Of a stretch of DNA of 26,059 nt, positions 1 through 8,356 are shown in pieces. The translations under genes were made by a program, and so were the position numbers. Numbering within the stretch: the stretch's first letter is position 1; each line of letters begins with the position of its first letter. This stretch comes from a virus, in the IMG/VR virus record IMGVR_UViG_3300027816_000368, positions 1 through 26,059 of that record; one strand, 5' to 3'. The notes below the pieces were generated by a model. The model was not told the origin of the DNA. It saw nothing but the letters and a program-made list of their open reading frames with translations, and searched no databases.

Positions 1-1276
1 ATCTTGTAGGTCTGAATTCATCAATTGAAAGAGGTATACCATTAGGTTTAAGATAGCTTTCTTTCAACTCTTTAACGATGGTTTGTTGAGCTACAGTAAC
101 CTCAGCTCTAATCTTTCTGAATCCCCACTTTTCCCAAGCTTTTACTATATGGTCATAGTAATCAACTATTCGATCTGTCTTAAATCTGTCAATGTCTAGT
201 ACATAGTAGTTACCTTGATGGTCTACACCAATAGTAACTAGGGCTGTATAGTCAGCTTTTTTACGAAGAGAGAAAGCAAAGTCAATAGCAGCATAAATAT
301 TAAGCTTCCTATCTCTAATATACCAATCCCCTTCTTTATTCTGAAGTATAGATTTATCAAAATACTGAAACTTCTCTGAGCTAATCCTTGCAACATCTTC
401 ACTATTTGGATTATTGTAGTATTGTGCATAAAATTGTGTAGCATCAATGTATTTAGCTTTAATTCGTGCTAGTTCTTTATCATCAAACCCAAATCGTTTA
501 CCATCTGCACGAGTTTGTTTAGGCCAGAGGAACTCTCCATTAGTCTCAACTACTCTTTGAAACAACTCATAAACTTCTTCTTCGGAAGTAATATCACCAT
601 CATCACCATAGATAGTTTCTTTCATAGCTACCATGGTATCATATATATCTTTTGGATGGTACCTAGTACCTACAACCCACTCTCTCGCTCCTGGATTTTC
701 AATGGAAGCAAGTTGAGAATAAGCTGCCTCAACTTTCTCACGACCATCAGCTGTATAAGCGTTCCCAGGTACAACAATGTCGTCAAGAACAACAACGTCA
801 GCATGAAAACCTGTGGTATTAGATGTAAGACCAACAGCTTTACAGGTTGCATCTCGAATCCCTTCTAATTTACGTTGAGGGTGATCAACAGCAATTTCAG
901 AAACTGCCCATTTCTCACGTTTACCTTCTTCTGGATGAATCATCTCAGGCCAGTACCTACGATAAATAGGACTATCTATAATCTGTTTAATAGCATATAA
1001 CTGTTTCTCAGCTAGATCAGCTGTAGCAGAGACATATAGAATCGTTGTTTCTGGATATTTAGTAATCCACCAAGCAGTTCTATATGCAATCAACTTACTT
1101 TTCATGTGTCCACGAGGAAGTAAAACTAATTGGTTGTTCTTAGCTTCAGAACGAGTCCACCATTGAATTAGTTCTTCATGAACAGCTCCTAACATCAAGT
1201 GTGGAGCTACAAGTTTAATAAAGATTGACAAGTCTGCTTCTGCTGACTCTCTAATCTGATCTAATTTATCTTTCAT
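1..1276 (-). CDS. terL: Terminase large subunit (partial, C-terminus beyond left edge)
   Basis: DNA-packaging motor: an ATPase that pumps DNA into the prohead, plus a nuclease that cuts concatemers. About 425 residues are visible. The N-terminal half has a Walker A variant LLPRGHMKSK (about residues 51-60), a Walker B stretch ADVVVLDDIV (about 160-170), and the coupling-type segment VVGTRYHPKD. The start of the RNase H-like nuclease domain shows in YAAIDFAFS, carrying the first metal-binding Asp. The PRGHxKS form of Walker A is typical of T7-like and related podovirus terminases. Start ATG at 1276 overlaps the upstream stop by one base (TAATG), so translation is probably coupled. It is the last gene of the leftward operon in view. 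Confidence 0.93.
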   Translation of the reverse strand, partial: MKDKLDQIRESAEADLSIFIKLVAPHLMLGAVHEELIQWWTRSEAKNNQLVLLPRGHMKSKLIAYRTAWWITKYPETTILYVSATADLAEKQLYAIKQIIDSPIYRRYWPEMIHPEEGKREKWAVSEIAVDHPQRKLEGIRDATCKAVGLTSNTTGFHADVVVLDDIVVPGNAYTADGREKVEAAYSQLASIENPGAREWVVGTRYHPKDIYDTMVAMKETIYGDDGDITSEEEVYELFQRVVETNGEFLWPKQTRADGKRFGFDDKELARIKAKYIDATQFYAQYYNNPNSEDVARISSEKFQYFDKSILQNKEGDWYIRDRKLNIYAAIDFAFSLRKKADYTALVTIGVDHQGNYYVLDIDRFKTDRIVDYYDHIVKAWEKWGFRKIRAEVTVAQQTIVKELKESYLKPNGIPLSIDEFRPTR

Positions 1277-1512
1277 TATCTATATCTAGCTGCTTTTTTA
1301 GCTACATTCTTTGGCTGTGCTACAAACTGTTTACCTTTTCTATTACCTTCTGCTTTAGCTCTATTAGTAGCAGCTTTTTCAGCTGGACTTAGAGCTTTCC
1401 AAGCAGCATCTGGTAGATATCTTTTCTTACCTTTAGATGGAGTACCATCAGAAGTTCTCCACTTTTGCTTAGTCCAGTTTTTTAAAGACTGTTGTGACTT
1501 AGCTAAAGCCAT
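1276..1512 (-). CDS. Small basic protein, DUF5872-like (78 aa)
   Basis: A 78-residue lysine/arginine-rich protein: 21 K/R against 4 D/E. It contains SLKNWTKQKWRT, RYLPDAAWKALSP and a KQFVAQPKNVAKK tail. I recall this pattern from small proteins of marine phages and some algal viruses (DUF5872-type); that recall is not checked here. It sits between the large terminase (one-base overlap) and another basic protein (shared base at 1512). A nucleic-acid-binding or virion role is plausible from charge and position, but nothing shows a function directly. Confidence 0.8.
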   Translation of the reverse strand: MALAKSQQSLKNWTKQKWRTSDGTPSKGKKRYLPDAAWKALSPAEKAATNRAKAEGNRKGKQFVAQPKNVAKKAARYR

Positions 1513-1694
1513 TATTTATAACCTCCACCAGCTTTTTTATACTCACGAGCTAACATCTGAGCTTTACGAGCTGACCATTCACCTGGATCTCCACCCTTAC
1601 TACCAGCTTTAATCTTATTAAACAGACTTTTTCTTAAAGTAGGTTTAGTGTAGTTACCAGCTTGATTAACTTTAGACTTAGGTTTTTTTACCAT
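1512..1694 (-). CDS. Small basic protein (60 aa)
   Basis: A 60-residue basic protein with GNYTKPTLRKSLFNKIKA near the middle and a C-terminus WSARKAQMLAREYKKAGGGYK-like in character. This kind of sequence recurs beside the neighbouring basic proteins in marine phage genomes (from memory). The ATG at 1694 overlaps the upstream gene's end by 7 bases. Function unknown; charge suggests DNA or RNA contact. The plus-strand frame over the same bases is a shadow. Confidence 0.78.
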   Translation of the reverse strand: MVKKPKSKVNQAGNYTKPTLRKSLFNKIKAGSKGGDPGEWSARKAQMLAREYKKAGGGYK

Positions 1695-1960
1695 TTTACT
1701 TTATCCGCCCAGTATGCAGCTGACATTTTACCTTTAGATATATTACTCGCATGGCGAGCTTTAAAAGATTTCTGTCTAGCTTTTTGTTTAGCAGTTTTAG
1801 GATTAGATCCAGCACCACTTACTCCTTGTTGTCCAAAGCGAATAAGCTTTTCTTTATCTCCTACTTTAGCTAATACAGCATGACTCTTAGTAGGGTGACC
1901 TGGAGTACGTTTAGGTTTGTTATAACCTGAAAACGTCTCACTGCCTTTTTTAATAGCCAT
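1688..1960 (-). CDS. Small basic protein (90 aa)
   Basis: A 90-residue basic protein opening MAIKKGSETFSGYNKPKRTP and continuing with a short hydrophobic core (VLAKVGDKEKLIRFGQQG). It ends with KSFKARHASNISKGKMSAAYWADKVKW-type residues. The same architecture recurs in phages, next to terminase or lysis genes, as a conserved protein of unknown function. It lies two bases from the upstream 40-residue gene and overlaps the downstream one by 7 bases. Role unknown; could be a minor virion or nucleoprotein component. Confidence 0.8.
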   Translation of the reverse strand: MAIKKGSETFSGYNKPKRTPGHPTKSHAVLAKVGDKEKLIRFGQQGVSGAGSNPKTAKQKARQKSFKARHASNISKGKMSAAYWADKVKW

Positions 1961-1962
1961 GA

Positions 1963-2085
1963 CTATTTCTTTTTGCTTTTAGCAGGTTTAGCCATCATCT
2001 TTTTACCTGATTTGCTTGCTGCTTTTTTAGCTGCTGCCATACCTGATTTAGTATAAGCGTATTTCTTTCCGTTTACCATTGGCAT
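1963..2085 (-). CDS. Tiny lysine-rich protein (40 aa)
   Basis: A 40-residue ORF: begins MPMVNGKKYAYTKSGMAAAK and has 13 lysines and no acidic residue. Ribosome binding site AAAGGAGA sits 7 bases before the ATG at 2085, which makes it a convincing gene despite its size. Very similar MPMVxGKKY…TKxGMAAAKKA proteins are common in phage genomes (recalled, not searched). Fourth member of a run of basic proteins; likely nucleic-acid-binding by composition only. Confidence 0.8.
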   Translation of the reverse strand: MPMVNGKKYAYTKSGMAAAKKAASKSGKKMMAKPAKSKKK

Positions 2086-2096
2086 AATATTCTCCT

Positions 2097-2534
2097 TTAA
2101 TTAAAGTTTTTAGTTCCACTACCATTTATTACTAACGCTTGTTTACGAGGTTTAGAACCCTCTTCACAAAAACTAATGTGTATCCAACGATCAAACTCCA
2201 AAATAACTTGATCATATGGAATATCACTTGATATAATCTTTTTAATAATGTCTTTAGGTGTTCCAAAGGATGGACAGATAATATCTGCCGCCAATCCTTT
2301 CGTGTGTTGACTTGTCGGTTTGCTTCCAAGTAGGTTATTAACCAAAATAGACCGATAGCCACTATTAACAATAACAGGTTTTCCAAGTAAGGTTCTGACA
2401 CGTTCTAGTCCTTCAGCTAAAATTTTTAGATTAGTTAAAATCAAAGGGCTAGCTGGAGTATTGTCTATTCCGTGCCTATCTGCTAGTTCTGATGCTGTTA
2501 ATTCTTCAAGCGTAAAGTGCTTTGTTAATTTCAT
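2097..2534 (-). CDS. Peptidase M15 endolysin
   Basis: A zinc D-Ala-D-Ala carboxypeptidase/endopeptidase-like enzyme that cuts peptidoglycan peptides at lysis. The 145 residues hold the family signature: VNSGYRS (about 57-62), SQHTKGLAADI (75-85, with zinc-binding H77 and D84) and WIHISF (117-122, H119 as third ligand). The N-terminus KHFTLEELTAS is the usual start of phage M15 enzymes. No signal peptide is seen, so release to the periplasm would rely on a holin. It overlaps the holin-like gene (2531-2534), forming a lysis module. Confidence 0.9.
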   Translation of the reverse strand: MKLTKHFTLEELTASELADRHGIDNTPASPLILTNLKILAEGLERVRTLLGKPVIVNSGYRSILVNNLLGSKPTSQHTKGLAADIICPSFGTPKDIIKKIISSDIPYDQVILEFDRWIHISFCEEGSKPRKQALVINGSGTKNFN

Positions 2535-2896
2535 TTCTTCTTAATGTAGAATAAACTTCTTTCACCAAATAGATAGAAACCAACTGCACTTGCAAAGTTA
2601 TCGACTTCTGGTGTTGATGTTCCATTTAAGTGCATAACAGCCCAAGTAGTCAATACTAGTAAACCAATAGCTGGACGCATGAGTCTTACAACTGCTTCTA
2701 CCCATAGATATGAAGGATTACCTCCACCAGCTTCATTCATGACTTTAAAGAACTCTAAGTCAATTTGTTTCATCTGAGCATATTGTTCTATAGTAGCTGG
2801 TTTAAATTGATCTGGTGCTACAAATCTGTTAATTAAAGACTTGCCTAGATCTACTGCTAAAGGGCCTAAAGCTGCTAATAAAGTTATTGGGTCCAT
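2531..2896 (-). CDS. Holin-like membrane protein
   Basis: A 121-residue protein with a hydrophobic N-terminal helix (LLAALGPLAVDL), a polar middle with an amphipathic stretch (EQYAQMKQIDLEFFKVM), and a clear membrane segment RPAIGLLVLTTWAVMHL (about 74-90) preceded by the VRLMRP pattern. This layout resembles the three-TM holin family found next to phage and gene-transfer-agent lysins. It directly precedes and overlaps the M15 endolysin by 4 bases (ATGA), which supports a role in inner-membrane permeabilisation. No experiment-level support; family assignment is from pattern. Confidence 0.65.
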   Translation of the reverse strand: MDPITLLAALGPLAVDLGKSLINRFVAPDQFKPATIEQYAQMKQIDLEFFKVMNEAGGGNPSYLWVEAVVRLMRPAIGLLVLTTWAVMHLNGTSTPEVDNFASAVGFYLFGERSLFYIKKK

Positions 2897-2897
2897 A

Positions 2898-3080
2898 TTA
2901 TTTGAATAAGTTATTTAAAAGTAATACAATGACTGTACCAAAAGCACCAAGAAGTATTTGTTCTAATCGTTTTAAACGAGCATTAATCTGCTCATAACGC
3001 ATAGCACAGATTTCTTCGTGTGTACTTAGGCGATGATCTACGTCTTGGATGTCAGGCTTGGTCATTTCTGTTAGTTCCAT
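2898..3080 (-). CDS. Coiled-coil plus C-terminal TM protein, possible lysis accessory
   Basis: A 60-residue protein with an N-terminal heptad-like helix (HEEICAMRYEQINARLKRLEQ) and a C-terminal membrane segment (ILLGAFGTVIVLLLNNLF). The layout matches small phage haemolysin XhlA/holin-like accessory proteins. It lies one base upstream of the holin-like gene and overlaps the fibre-chaperone gene by 10 bases. It could be a second holin, a holin regulator or a spanin-like partner. The lysis link is inferred from position and topology. Confidence 0.6.
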   Translation of the reverse strand: MELTEMTKPDIQDVDHRLSTHEEICAMRYEQINARLKRLEQILLGAFGTVIVLLLNNLFK

Positions 3081-3547
3081 TTCTGATTAGTAACAATCTT
3101 AATAAATTCTTCTAAGTATTCACAAGCAGCTATCTCAGCTTCAAGTCTATCTGCTTCAGCTACAATCTTAGCTCTTTCAGTCACAATCTTAGATGGAATG
3201 TCGATATTACGTTCTACTTTACGAATAACATACCAGTCTGTTTGTGCTAAAAGCTTACCAGCTGTATCTTTAATCTGTGCAATAAAATTAGATTTAAGAC
3301 CTTTAGTTGTAGACTTATTGCCTTCAGAATCTGTTTCTTCTTTGTCGTCTAATGGTTTTGGATTAGTTGGATTGCCGTCCCAGTAGAATCTATCATCGAG
3401 CCTAATTGGATCTGCTACCCAGATAATCCCAATAGCTAGTTTTTCTGCTTCAGTTGATTTGTATAACCAATCTGAACCATATTGAGTACCTTTTGCATCA
3501 ACAAATGGTACACCTTCAGTAAGTCGTTTTCCGTTAATTAAAAACAT
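3071..3547 (-). CDS. Tail fibre assembly/chaperone-like protein
   Basis: A 158-residue protein. The C-terminal half reads LLAQTDWYVIRKVERN, then IPSKIVTERAKIVAEADRLE. That is the TDWYVIR…ER motif of phage tail-fibre assembly proteins, which help fibres fold or attach. The N-terminal part (about 1-70) is β-rich and may be a small virion-associated or C-terminal-fibre-like segment. Ribosome binding site AAAGGAAA precedes the ATG at 3547. It lies immediately after the large adhesin gene, the normal place for such a chaperone. Confidence 0.6.
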   Translation of the reverse strand: MFLINGKRLTEGVPFVDAKGTQYGSDWLYKSTEAEKLAIGIIWVADPIRLDDRFYWDGNPTNPKPLDDKEETDSEGNKSTTKGLKSNFIAQIKDTAGKLLAQTDWYVIRKVERNIDIPSKIVTERAKIVAEADRLEAEIAACEYLEEFIKIVTNQKWN

Positions 3548-3568
3548 AATTTTTCCTTTGTTAAATTG

Positions 3569-6500
3569 TTACCTTGCCAAGCTATTCTTAAAGGGGTTCT
3601 CGCTAAATGCTGCATAGATTATATTTTCACCACTTCCGTTCCATCCAGCAAAAGAATTTCTCATTTTGAATCCGTTACTTAAAAAGTCTACCAATACAAA
3701 TCCACTACCTTCTGCTCCAGAAGAACTTGCAAGTAGATAGTTACCAATAACATTATAAGTTGCTCTAGCAGAGTCAACGATAATCCATTCATTTACAGCA
3801 TTAGTAACTTTAATCATTAAAAATTTAGGTCTAAAGCCAAGATATATAAACGGACCATCTGTAGAACCATTACCTGTGTAAGAACCAAATTTACTAAACC
3901 CTGCTATTTCTGCCCAAGCATAAGTAATCATTGGATTACTTGTTCCAGCTCCCATAGCTGAGTTATTTATAGATATTACTGATGATGTTGGGTCAGTAGA
4001 GTTCCAAGGTGCTACTCCAGTTGCAAATGCTCCAGTACCATTAAGTAATAGATAGCCATTATTGCCTCCCATGTTCTTGTGATACACAATCCAATTCTCT
4101 GTTGTGTTTCTGCGTCTAGCAATAATGAATACAGGGGCAACACCAAGTCCATGTCCTATAGTTCCATTTGACCCTGTTGATGTCCAACTAATAATACTAA
4201 ACCCAGCAGTTGTGTTTGCTTGAACAGTTGATGTAATAGAACCTTGCGTGTTAGATGATGTAGTTCCACCATTAGCTTTCCATGTCCAAGCTACTAAAGT
4301 TCCATAATTTGAGTAATTAGAATTTCCCACAGTAAAACTTGATGCACCAATAGCAGTTAAAACATCACTATCAGTTCCTTCAGCATTAGTTAAATTAGAA
4401 TATAATTGTTTAGTAATTCCTCTATTAGTATCAATTAGAGCATGATCATAAGATGCACTTCTTTTTTTAAACCATAAAAAGTCAGGTTGAAAATTAGATG
4501 AAATTACTTGTGTTGTAGGGCTACCATTAGTTCCTGTATAGGCAGTAGCATCCATATAGCTATTACCTTTTTTGATAGTGCTATCTGGAAGGTTGTAAGT
4601 GTTTAGTGCTAAATGATTTGTTCTTGGTGTGTATGCGAATGGTCTTTGACCAAAGTTATATACCCATGATGGAGTTCCACTTGATGCGTTCCAGACATAA
4701 GCATGAAATACTCTAGATCCTATTGTTGAATATGAAGAAAAATCATATGTATATTGCAATACACCATTCTTATACCAATAAGAGATATTATTATCTAAGT
4801 CTAAAGCAAGAGCTAGAACATCGCTATTGGTGTATGTATATGCAGAAGTTACATAAGTATTAGTGCCATTAACTATTCTTGCAATACCAGATGTTGGATG
4901 CCAATACATACCAAATTTATCTTGTTCAGCAGCAATTGTATCACTACCAGTAAACCCAAATCTACCACCTATAGTTCCACTTGTAACACTAGATCCTACA
5001 GCTTCCCAGTACCATTTACCAGAAGTTGCTCCTATTGTAGATTTGTTTCCACATACGTTAGTTGAAGAAGCCCAGTTTAAATTTCCAGCAGATAATGTTC
5101 CACTAACTGAAGCAAAATCCAATGGATTCAACGTCGCATAATTAGCCACAGTCGTACTTGTTAGCGTAGGGCTATCATACATAACAGAATAACTTTGATC
5201 TGATATATCATTGACATTCCATCCAGTTCCAATAAACCAATTGTTATAGTTTCCACTATAATCAGTTGCAATAGATGGAGCTGCATAAGGAACTACACCA
5301 TAAGATATTGTAAAGCTACCATTATTTGTAAGAGTAAAGTTATTAGGAGAGTTATCAATTAGTGTTGAATCTTGTAATGTTAATAATTGTGTATTAGCAA
5401 TAGCTGTTAATTTAGTTGTCGTTGGTTTAAATTTAGACGTATATACAGCAGTGCCATTTACAATTCTAAATCCATGTATAAAAGCATTAAGATAGTTTGT
5501 AGAATCTCTGCCAATTCTAAATGCACCAGATGTTCCTGGGTAATGAATTGAACTTGTGCTTATATTAATAGTTGTTGGTAATGGAATACCATTAATATAG
5601 GCTGTAATCGTAGATCCATTTCTAACAATAGCAATATGATTCCACTGATTAGATTGCATATTATGGGCACCAAAACTTGTATCTGTATTATTAGTTCCAT
5701 TGGTAGAATATGCAAGGTTTAGATTACCACCACTGTAATAAATAACCATGGCTCTATTTGTAGATCCTTCATATCCATAGTTAAATAATACTTGATTAGT
5801 TTGAGAATTTGGCCATACAAATGCTTCAATAGTCCAGTTGTTATTACTAAAGTTAAATGCAGATGTTGGAGTTAATGATACAAACTGACTTGATCCATTT
5901 AACAAAGCACCATATTGATATGATAATGAACTCGAATCATTAGCAAACTTTAGATAGAATCCATTAGTGCCATAAGTGCCTGTGTATTTTTTAGGTTTCC
6001 ATACTCCAGTGATTGCATCTGTTTCACCGAATGATGATGGTGTTAAGGCTTGTCCGTCAATACTATAAAATTCAGTCATATAACCATCAAAATAATCACC
6101 AGATGTTCTAGCATTTCTGCCAATATTATGAGCAATAGTATTGTTCCATGCTAAGTCTGTATTTTGAGTGACTGGAGTTCCACTAAATGTATATTCAACG
6201 CCATTAACATAAACTCTATGTCTATTTGCACCAGTTGCCTGTGTTGTATCTATTGTTAATACAACATGATACCAAGCTGATGGATCACGAAATACAGCTG
6301 CTGTTGTCATGCCAGTAGACCATGGACCCCAATATAATATATTGCCAGATGTTAATCTGAAGTCCATATTGCCACTATCAGAGTCGGCACTATAAGCACT
6401 TAAGAACTTTTGATCTACGCCGAGAGTTCCTCTTTTAAACCAAAAAGATATTGTAAATGTTTTTCTATTTCCAGCACTTGCTGGTGTTCTTAATAAATAA

Positions 6501-6583
6501 GCACTCGCTGCACTTCTAAAGCGAAGTGAGTTGTTTATGTCATAGCCAGTAGTTTCTATGGCACCACTAGGTAGTAAGCTCAT
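3569..6583 (-). CDS. Large tail fibre/adhesin with LamG-LamG-SPRY domains
   Basis: A 1004-residue receptor-binding candidate. Visible order: concanavalin/LamG-like domain 1 (about 40-185: FTISFWFKRG, WYHVVLTID, YVNGV); LamG domain 2 (about 245-400: WTIEAFVWPN, WNHIAIVRNG, TAYINGI); a SPRY-like domain (about 520-645: GKWYWEAVG, YWYKNGVLQYTYD); and a C-terminal region (about 695-1004) with repeated GF…I.W motifs, FLWFKKRS and FIIARRR. Serine, threonine, asparagine and glycine dominate, as in extracellular β-structures. It likely binds a host surface glycan. Start ATG at 6583 overlaps the upstream stop by one base. Confidence 0.85.
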   Translation of the reverse strand: MSLLPSGAIETTGYDINNSLRFRSAASAYLLRTPASAGNRKTFTISFWFKRGTLGVDQKFLSAYSADSDSGNMDFRLTSGNILYWGPWSTGMTTAAVFRDPSAWYHVVLTIDTTQATGANRHRVYVNGVEYTFSGTPVTQNTDLAWNNTIAHNIGRNARTSGDYFDGYMTEFYSIDGQALTPSSFGETDAITGVWKPKKYTGTYGTNGFYLKFANDSSSLSYQYGALLNGSSQFVSLTPTSAFNFSNNNWTIEAFVWPNSQTNQVLFNYGYEGSTNRAMVIYYSGGNLNLAYSTNGTNNTDTSFGAHNMQSNQWNHIAIVRNGSTITAYINGIPLPTTINISTSSIHYPGTSGAFRIGRDSTNYLNAFIHGFRIVNGTAVYTSKFKPTTTKLTAIANTQLLTLQDSTLIDNSPNNFTLTNNGSFTISYGVVPYAAPSIATDYSGNYNNWFIGTGWNVNDISDQSYSVMYDSPTLTSTTVANYATLNPLDFASVSGTLSAGNLNWASSTNVCGNKSTIGATSGKWYWEAVGSSVTSGTIGGRFGFTGSDTIAAEQDKFGMYWHPTSGIARIVNGTNTYVTSAYTYTNSDVLALALDLDNNISYWYKNGVLQYTYDFSSYSTIGSRVFHAYVWNASSGTPSWVYNFGQRPFAYTPRTNHLALNTYNLPDSTIKKGNSYMDATAYTGTNGSPTTQVISSNFQPDFLWFKKRSASYDHALIDTNRGITKQLYSNLTNAEGTDSDVLTAIGASSFTVGNSNYSNYGTLVAWTWKANGGTTSSNTQGSITSTVQANTTAGFSIISWTSTGSNGTIGHGLGVAPVFIIARRRNTTENWIVYHKNMGGNNGYLLLNGTGAFATGVAPWNSTDPTSSVISINNSAMGAGTSNPMITYAWAEIAGFSKFGSYTGNGSTDGPFIYLGFRPKFLMIKVTNAVNEWIIVDSARATYNVIGNYLLASSSGAEGSGFVLVDFLSNGFKMRNSFAGWNGSGENIIYAAFSENPFKNSLAR

Positions 6584-7086
6584 TAGCTAAGGGCTCCTGA
6601 TGCAGTAACGTATACATTGGTACCATCTGTAAAGTATGATAACAAGTAAGTACCTGCTGTTGAGATTGTTGCTAGAGTTGATGCACCTACTTTAGTTGTA
6701 GCTGCAGCTGAGATAGAGTAACCTGAAGTATTTACTAAAAGAACCCAACCAGATTGACCTGCTGTGATATTAGTAAAGGTAAGTGTGAATGTACCTGTAG
6801 GAGTACATTTAAAATTGTTAGTCACGTTCATGTCAAATGAACCATCATTGTCAGTAGTGACTGTACCACGTTGTGCACCACTCCAAGTTTGGTCTACATC
6901 AACATAAGCAATATCAGCATCTGCTACTGCAGCACCTATATCACCTGGAGCTGTGTTCGCTTTAACATACGCTAAGATCTGAGCACCAGTAACCTTTTTA
7001 GAGGTACCTGCTTCGTTGATTTCAAACTCGTTTGCCCCAACAACTGACCCTGCTGCGGTTAAGCCTGATATTTTTACATTTGCCAT
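6583..7086 (-). CDS. Tail fibre/structural protein
   Basis: A 167-residue protein. N-terminus KISGLTAAGSVVGANEFEINEAG followed by KKVTGAQI is a pattern I know from many marine phage fibre proteins. The C-terminal half is a β-rich T/S/G/N sequence (TFTLTFTNITAGQSGW, YLLSYFTDGTNVYV), similar to trimeric fibre or attachment domains. It sits between the RITE-repeat protein and the large adhesin in a contiguous fibre block, with zero or one-base gaps. A virion-surface component is inferred; exact role unknown. Confidence 0.7.
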   Translation of the reverse strand: MANVKISGLTAAGSVVGANEFEINEAGTSKKVTGAQILAYVKANTAPGDIGAAVADADIAYVDVDQTWSGAQRGTVTTDNDGSFDMNVTNNFKCTPTGTFTLTFTNITAGQSGWVLLVNTSGYSISAAATTKVGASTLATISTAGTYLLSYFTDGTNVYVTASGALS

Positions 7087-7389
7087 TTAGTAACTCCTCT
7101 TCCAAATTCCGTTAATATTTTTATACATGATAAAGTTAGTTGTCCAGTTTCCATCCCATTTTACAAATATCTCTAGTGGTTTCCAAGCACCACTGTAATA
7201 ATAATAAGCTTCTTGTGCATAAGGTATTAATGTTGCTTCTGCTACAATAGAGCTACTTCCAGCATTTACTTGTATATCATTTGTAATCCGTGTATCACCA
7301 GATTCAGTAATACGAGTATCATTTGTTTCTGTAATACGAGTAACTTCTATTGGTGTTGCGTCAAATTGTGCATATTGAATTAGAGGCAT
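7087..7389 (-). CDS. Short RITE-repeat fibre protein
   Basis: A 100-residue protein. Residues about 17-40 hold three copies of a TRITExxD unit (TRITETNDTRITESGDTRIT). The C-terminus (FVKWDGNWTT…YKNINGIWKRSY) matches that of the adjacent 320-residue protein (YVKRGGTWST…YKNISGSWKRVY). The two genes therefore look like paralogues, with this one lacking the long repeat body. Tail or fibre location is inferred from the block and from similar RITE proteins in marine phages. Confidence 0.75.
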   Translation of the reverse strand: MPLIQYAQFDATPIEVTRITETNDTRITESGDTRITNDIQVNAGSSSIVAEATLIPYAQEAYYYYSGAWKPLEIFVKWDGNWTTNFIMYKNINGIWKRSY

Positions 7390-8352
7390 TTAGTATACTC
7401 GCTTCCAACTACCACTAATGTTTTTATAAACTGCTACTGGTGTACTCCAAGTTCCACCACGTTTAACGTAAGGAATGGTTTCTTTCCAAACACCAGCAGT
7501 TCTATAATACATCGTAGAACTAAAATCAATATCTGTTCCATCAGCTGCTAATGTACCTGTACCTGTCTTACTAAATGTAGCAAAGAACTTAGGTACTGGT
7601 ATAGCATTTATTGAGCCTGATGCTGATAAACTTGTAGCACCATAAACTATTTTTAATCCAGTATTAGCTAAACTACCTGTACCGTTTAGATTACTTAATC
7701 CTTTAGCAAGTAATGTAGGATCTATTGTAATTGATCCAGTTGCATTTAGATTAGAGGATCTGTATGCAACAATATCAGGACTTGTAGAAACTGTACCTAC
7801 ACCGTTAAAGTTATGGGTATGTCCAATAAACATACCAATACTTGCAAATAAATGTGTACCTGTAGTTTGTAAATCAGATACCCCATTTAAAGTCAAACTC
7901 GGTATTACATTTAAACTACCTGTTGCATTAAATGCACCAAATCCAAATTTAGCTACAATCGGATCAGAGGATATACTTGCAGTTCCAGTAAACGAACTAG
8001 AAGCTGGCATTGTAAGAACACCATCATTTGTTAGTGTTCCAGCTCCATTCAAAGGAGCTATGCCATACAATCTCTTAAGTGGTGTGACAGTAAAAAACGC
8101 TTCACTACCATTATCCCAATATACTTTGAGTGTTGCTTGTCCTACTGTACTGAGTGAACCACTACCTGTAAAACTAGATTCACCTTCAATAAACTTCTCT
8201 GTGACTCGGAAGACATCTGCTTCCGTTATTCTAGGATCACTTGCCTCTGTAACTCGAGGTCCATCCCAGAAGTATCCCTCGGTAACTCGAAACTCATCGG
8301 CTTCCGATATGCGAGAATCACCGTTCTCAAGGACACGAAAGCCATCAGCCAT
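7390..8352 (-). CDS. Fibre protein with RITE repeats and ten 20-residue β repeats
   Basis: A 320-residue protein in three parts. Residues 5-55 contain about five R(I/V)(S/T)E units (SRISEADEFRVTEG, PRVTEASDPRITEADVFRVT). Residues 61-270 carry a motif like FxGTGSL at 61, 101, 121, 141, 161, 182, 202, 222, 242 and 262, a strict 20-residue period, with the copy expected near 81 degenerate. The C-terminal 35 residues (YVKRGGTWS…SWKRVY) match the next gene's end. A periodic β-solenoid or β-prism fibre shaft is the simplest reading. Probably a receptor-contact or side-fibre component. Confidence 0.8.
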   Translation of the reverse strand: MADGFRVLENGDSRISEADEFRVTEGYFWDGPRVTEASDPRITEADVFRVTEKFIEGESSFTGSGSLSTVGQATLKVYWDNGSEAFFTVTPLKRLYGIAPLNGAGTLTNDGVLTMPASSSFTGTASISSDPIVAKFGFGAFNATGSLNVIPSLTLNGVSDLQTTGTHLFASIGMFIGHTHNFNGVGTVSTSPDIVAYRSSNLNATGSITIDPTLLAKGLSNLNGTGSLANTGLKIVYGATSLSASGSINAIPVPKFFATFSKTGTGTLAADGTDIDFSSTMYYRTAGVWKETIPYVKRGGTWSTPVAVYKNISGSWKRVY

Positions 8353-8356
8353 GTTA

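Noticed and set aside
515-868. Plus-strand ORF of 117 codons opposite the large terminase
   Set aside because: It is a shadow: the minus frame has clear terminase motifs, while this frame has no ribosome binding site and no known pattern.
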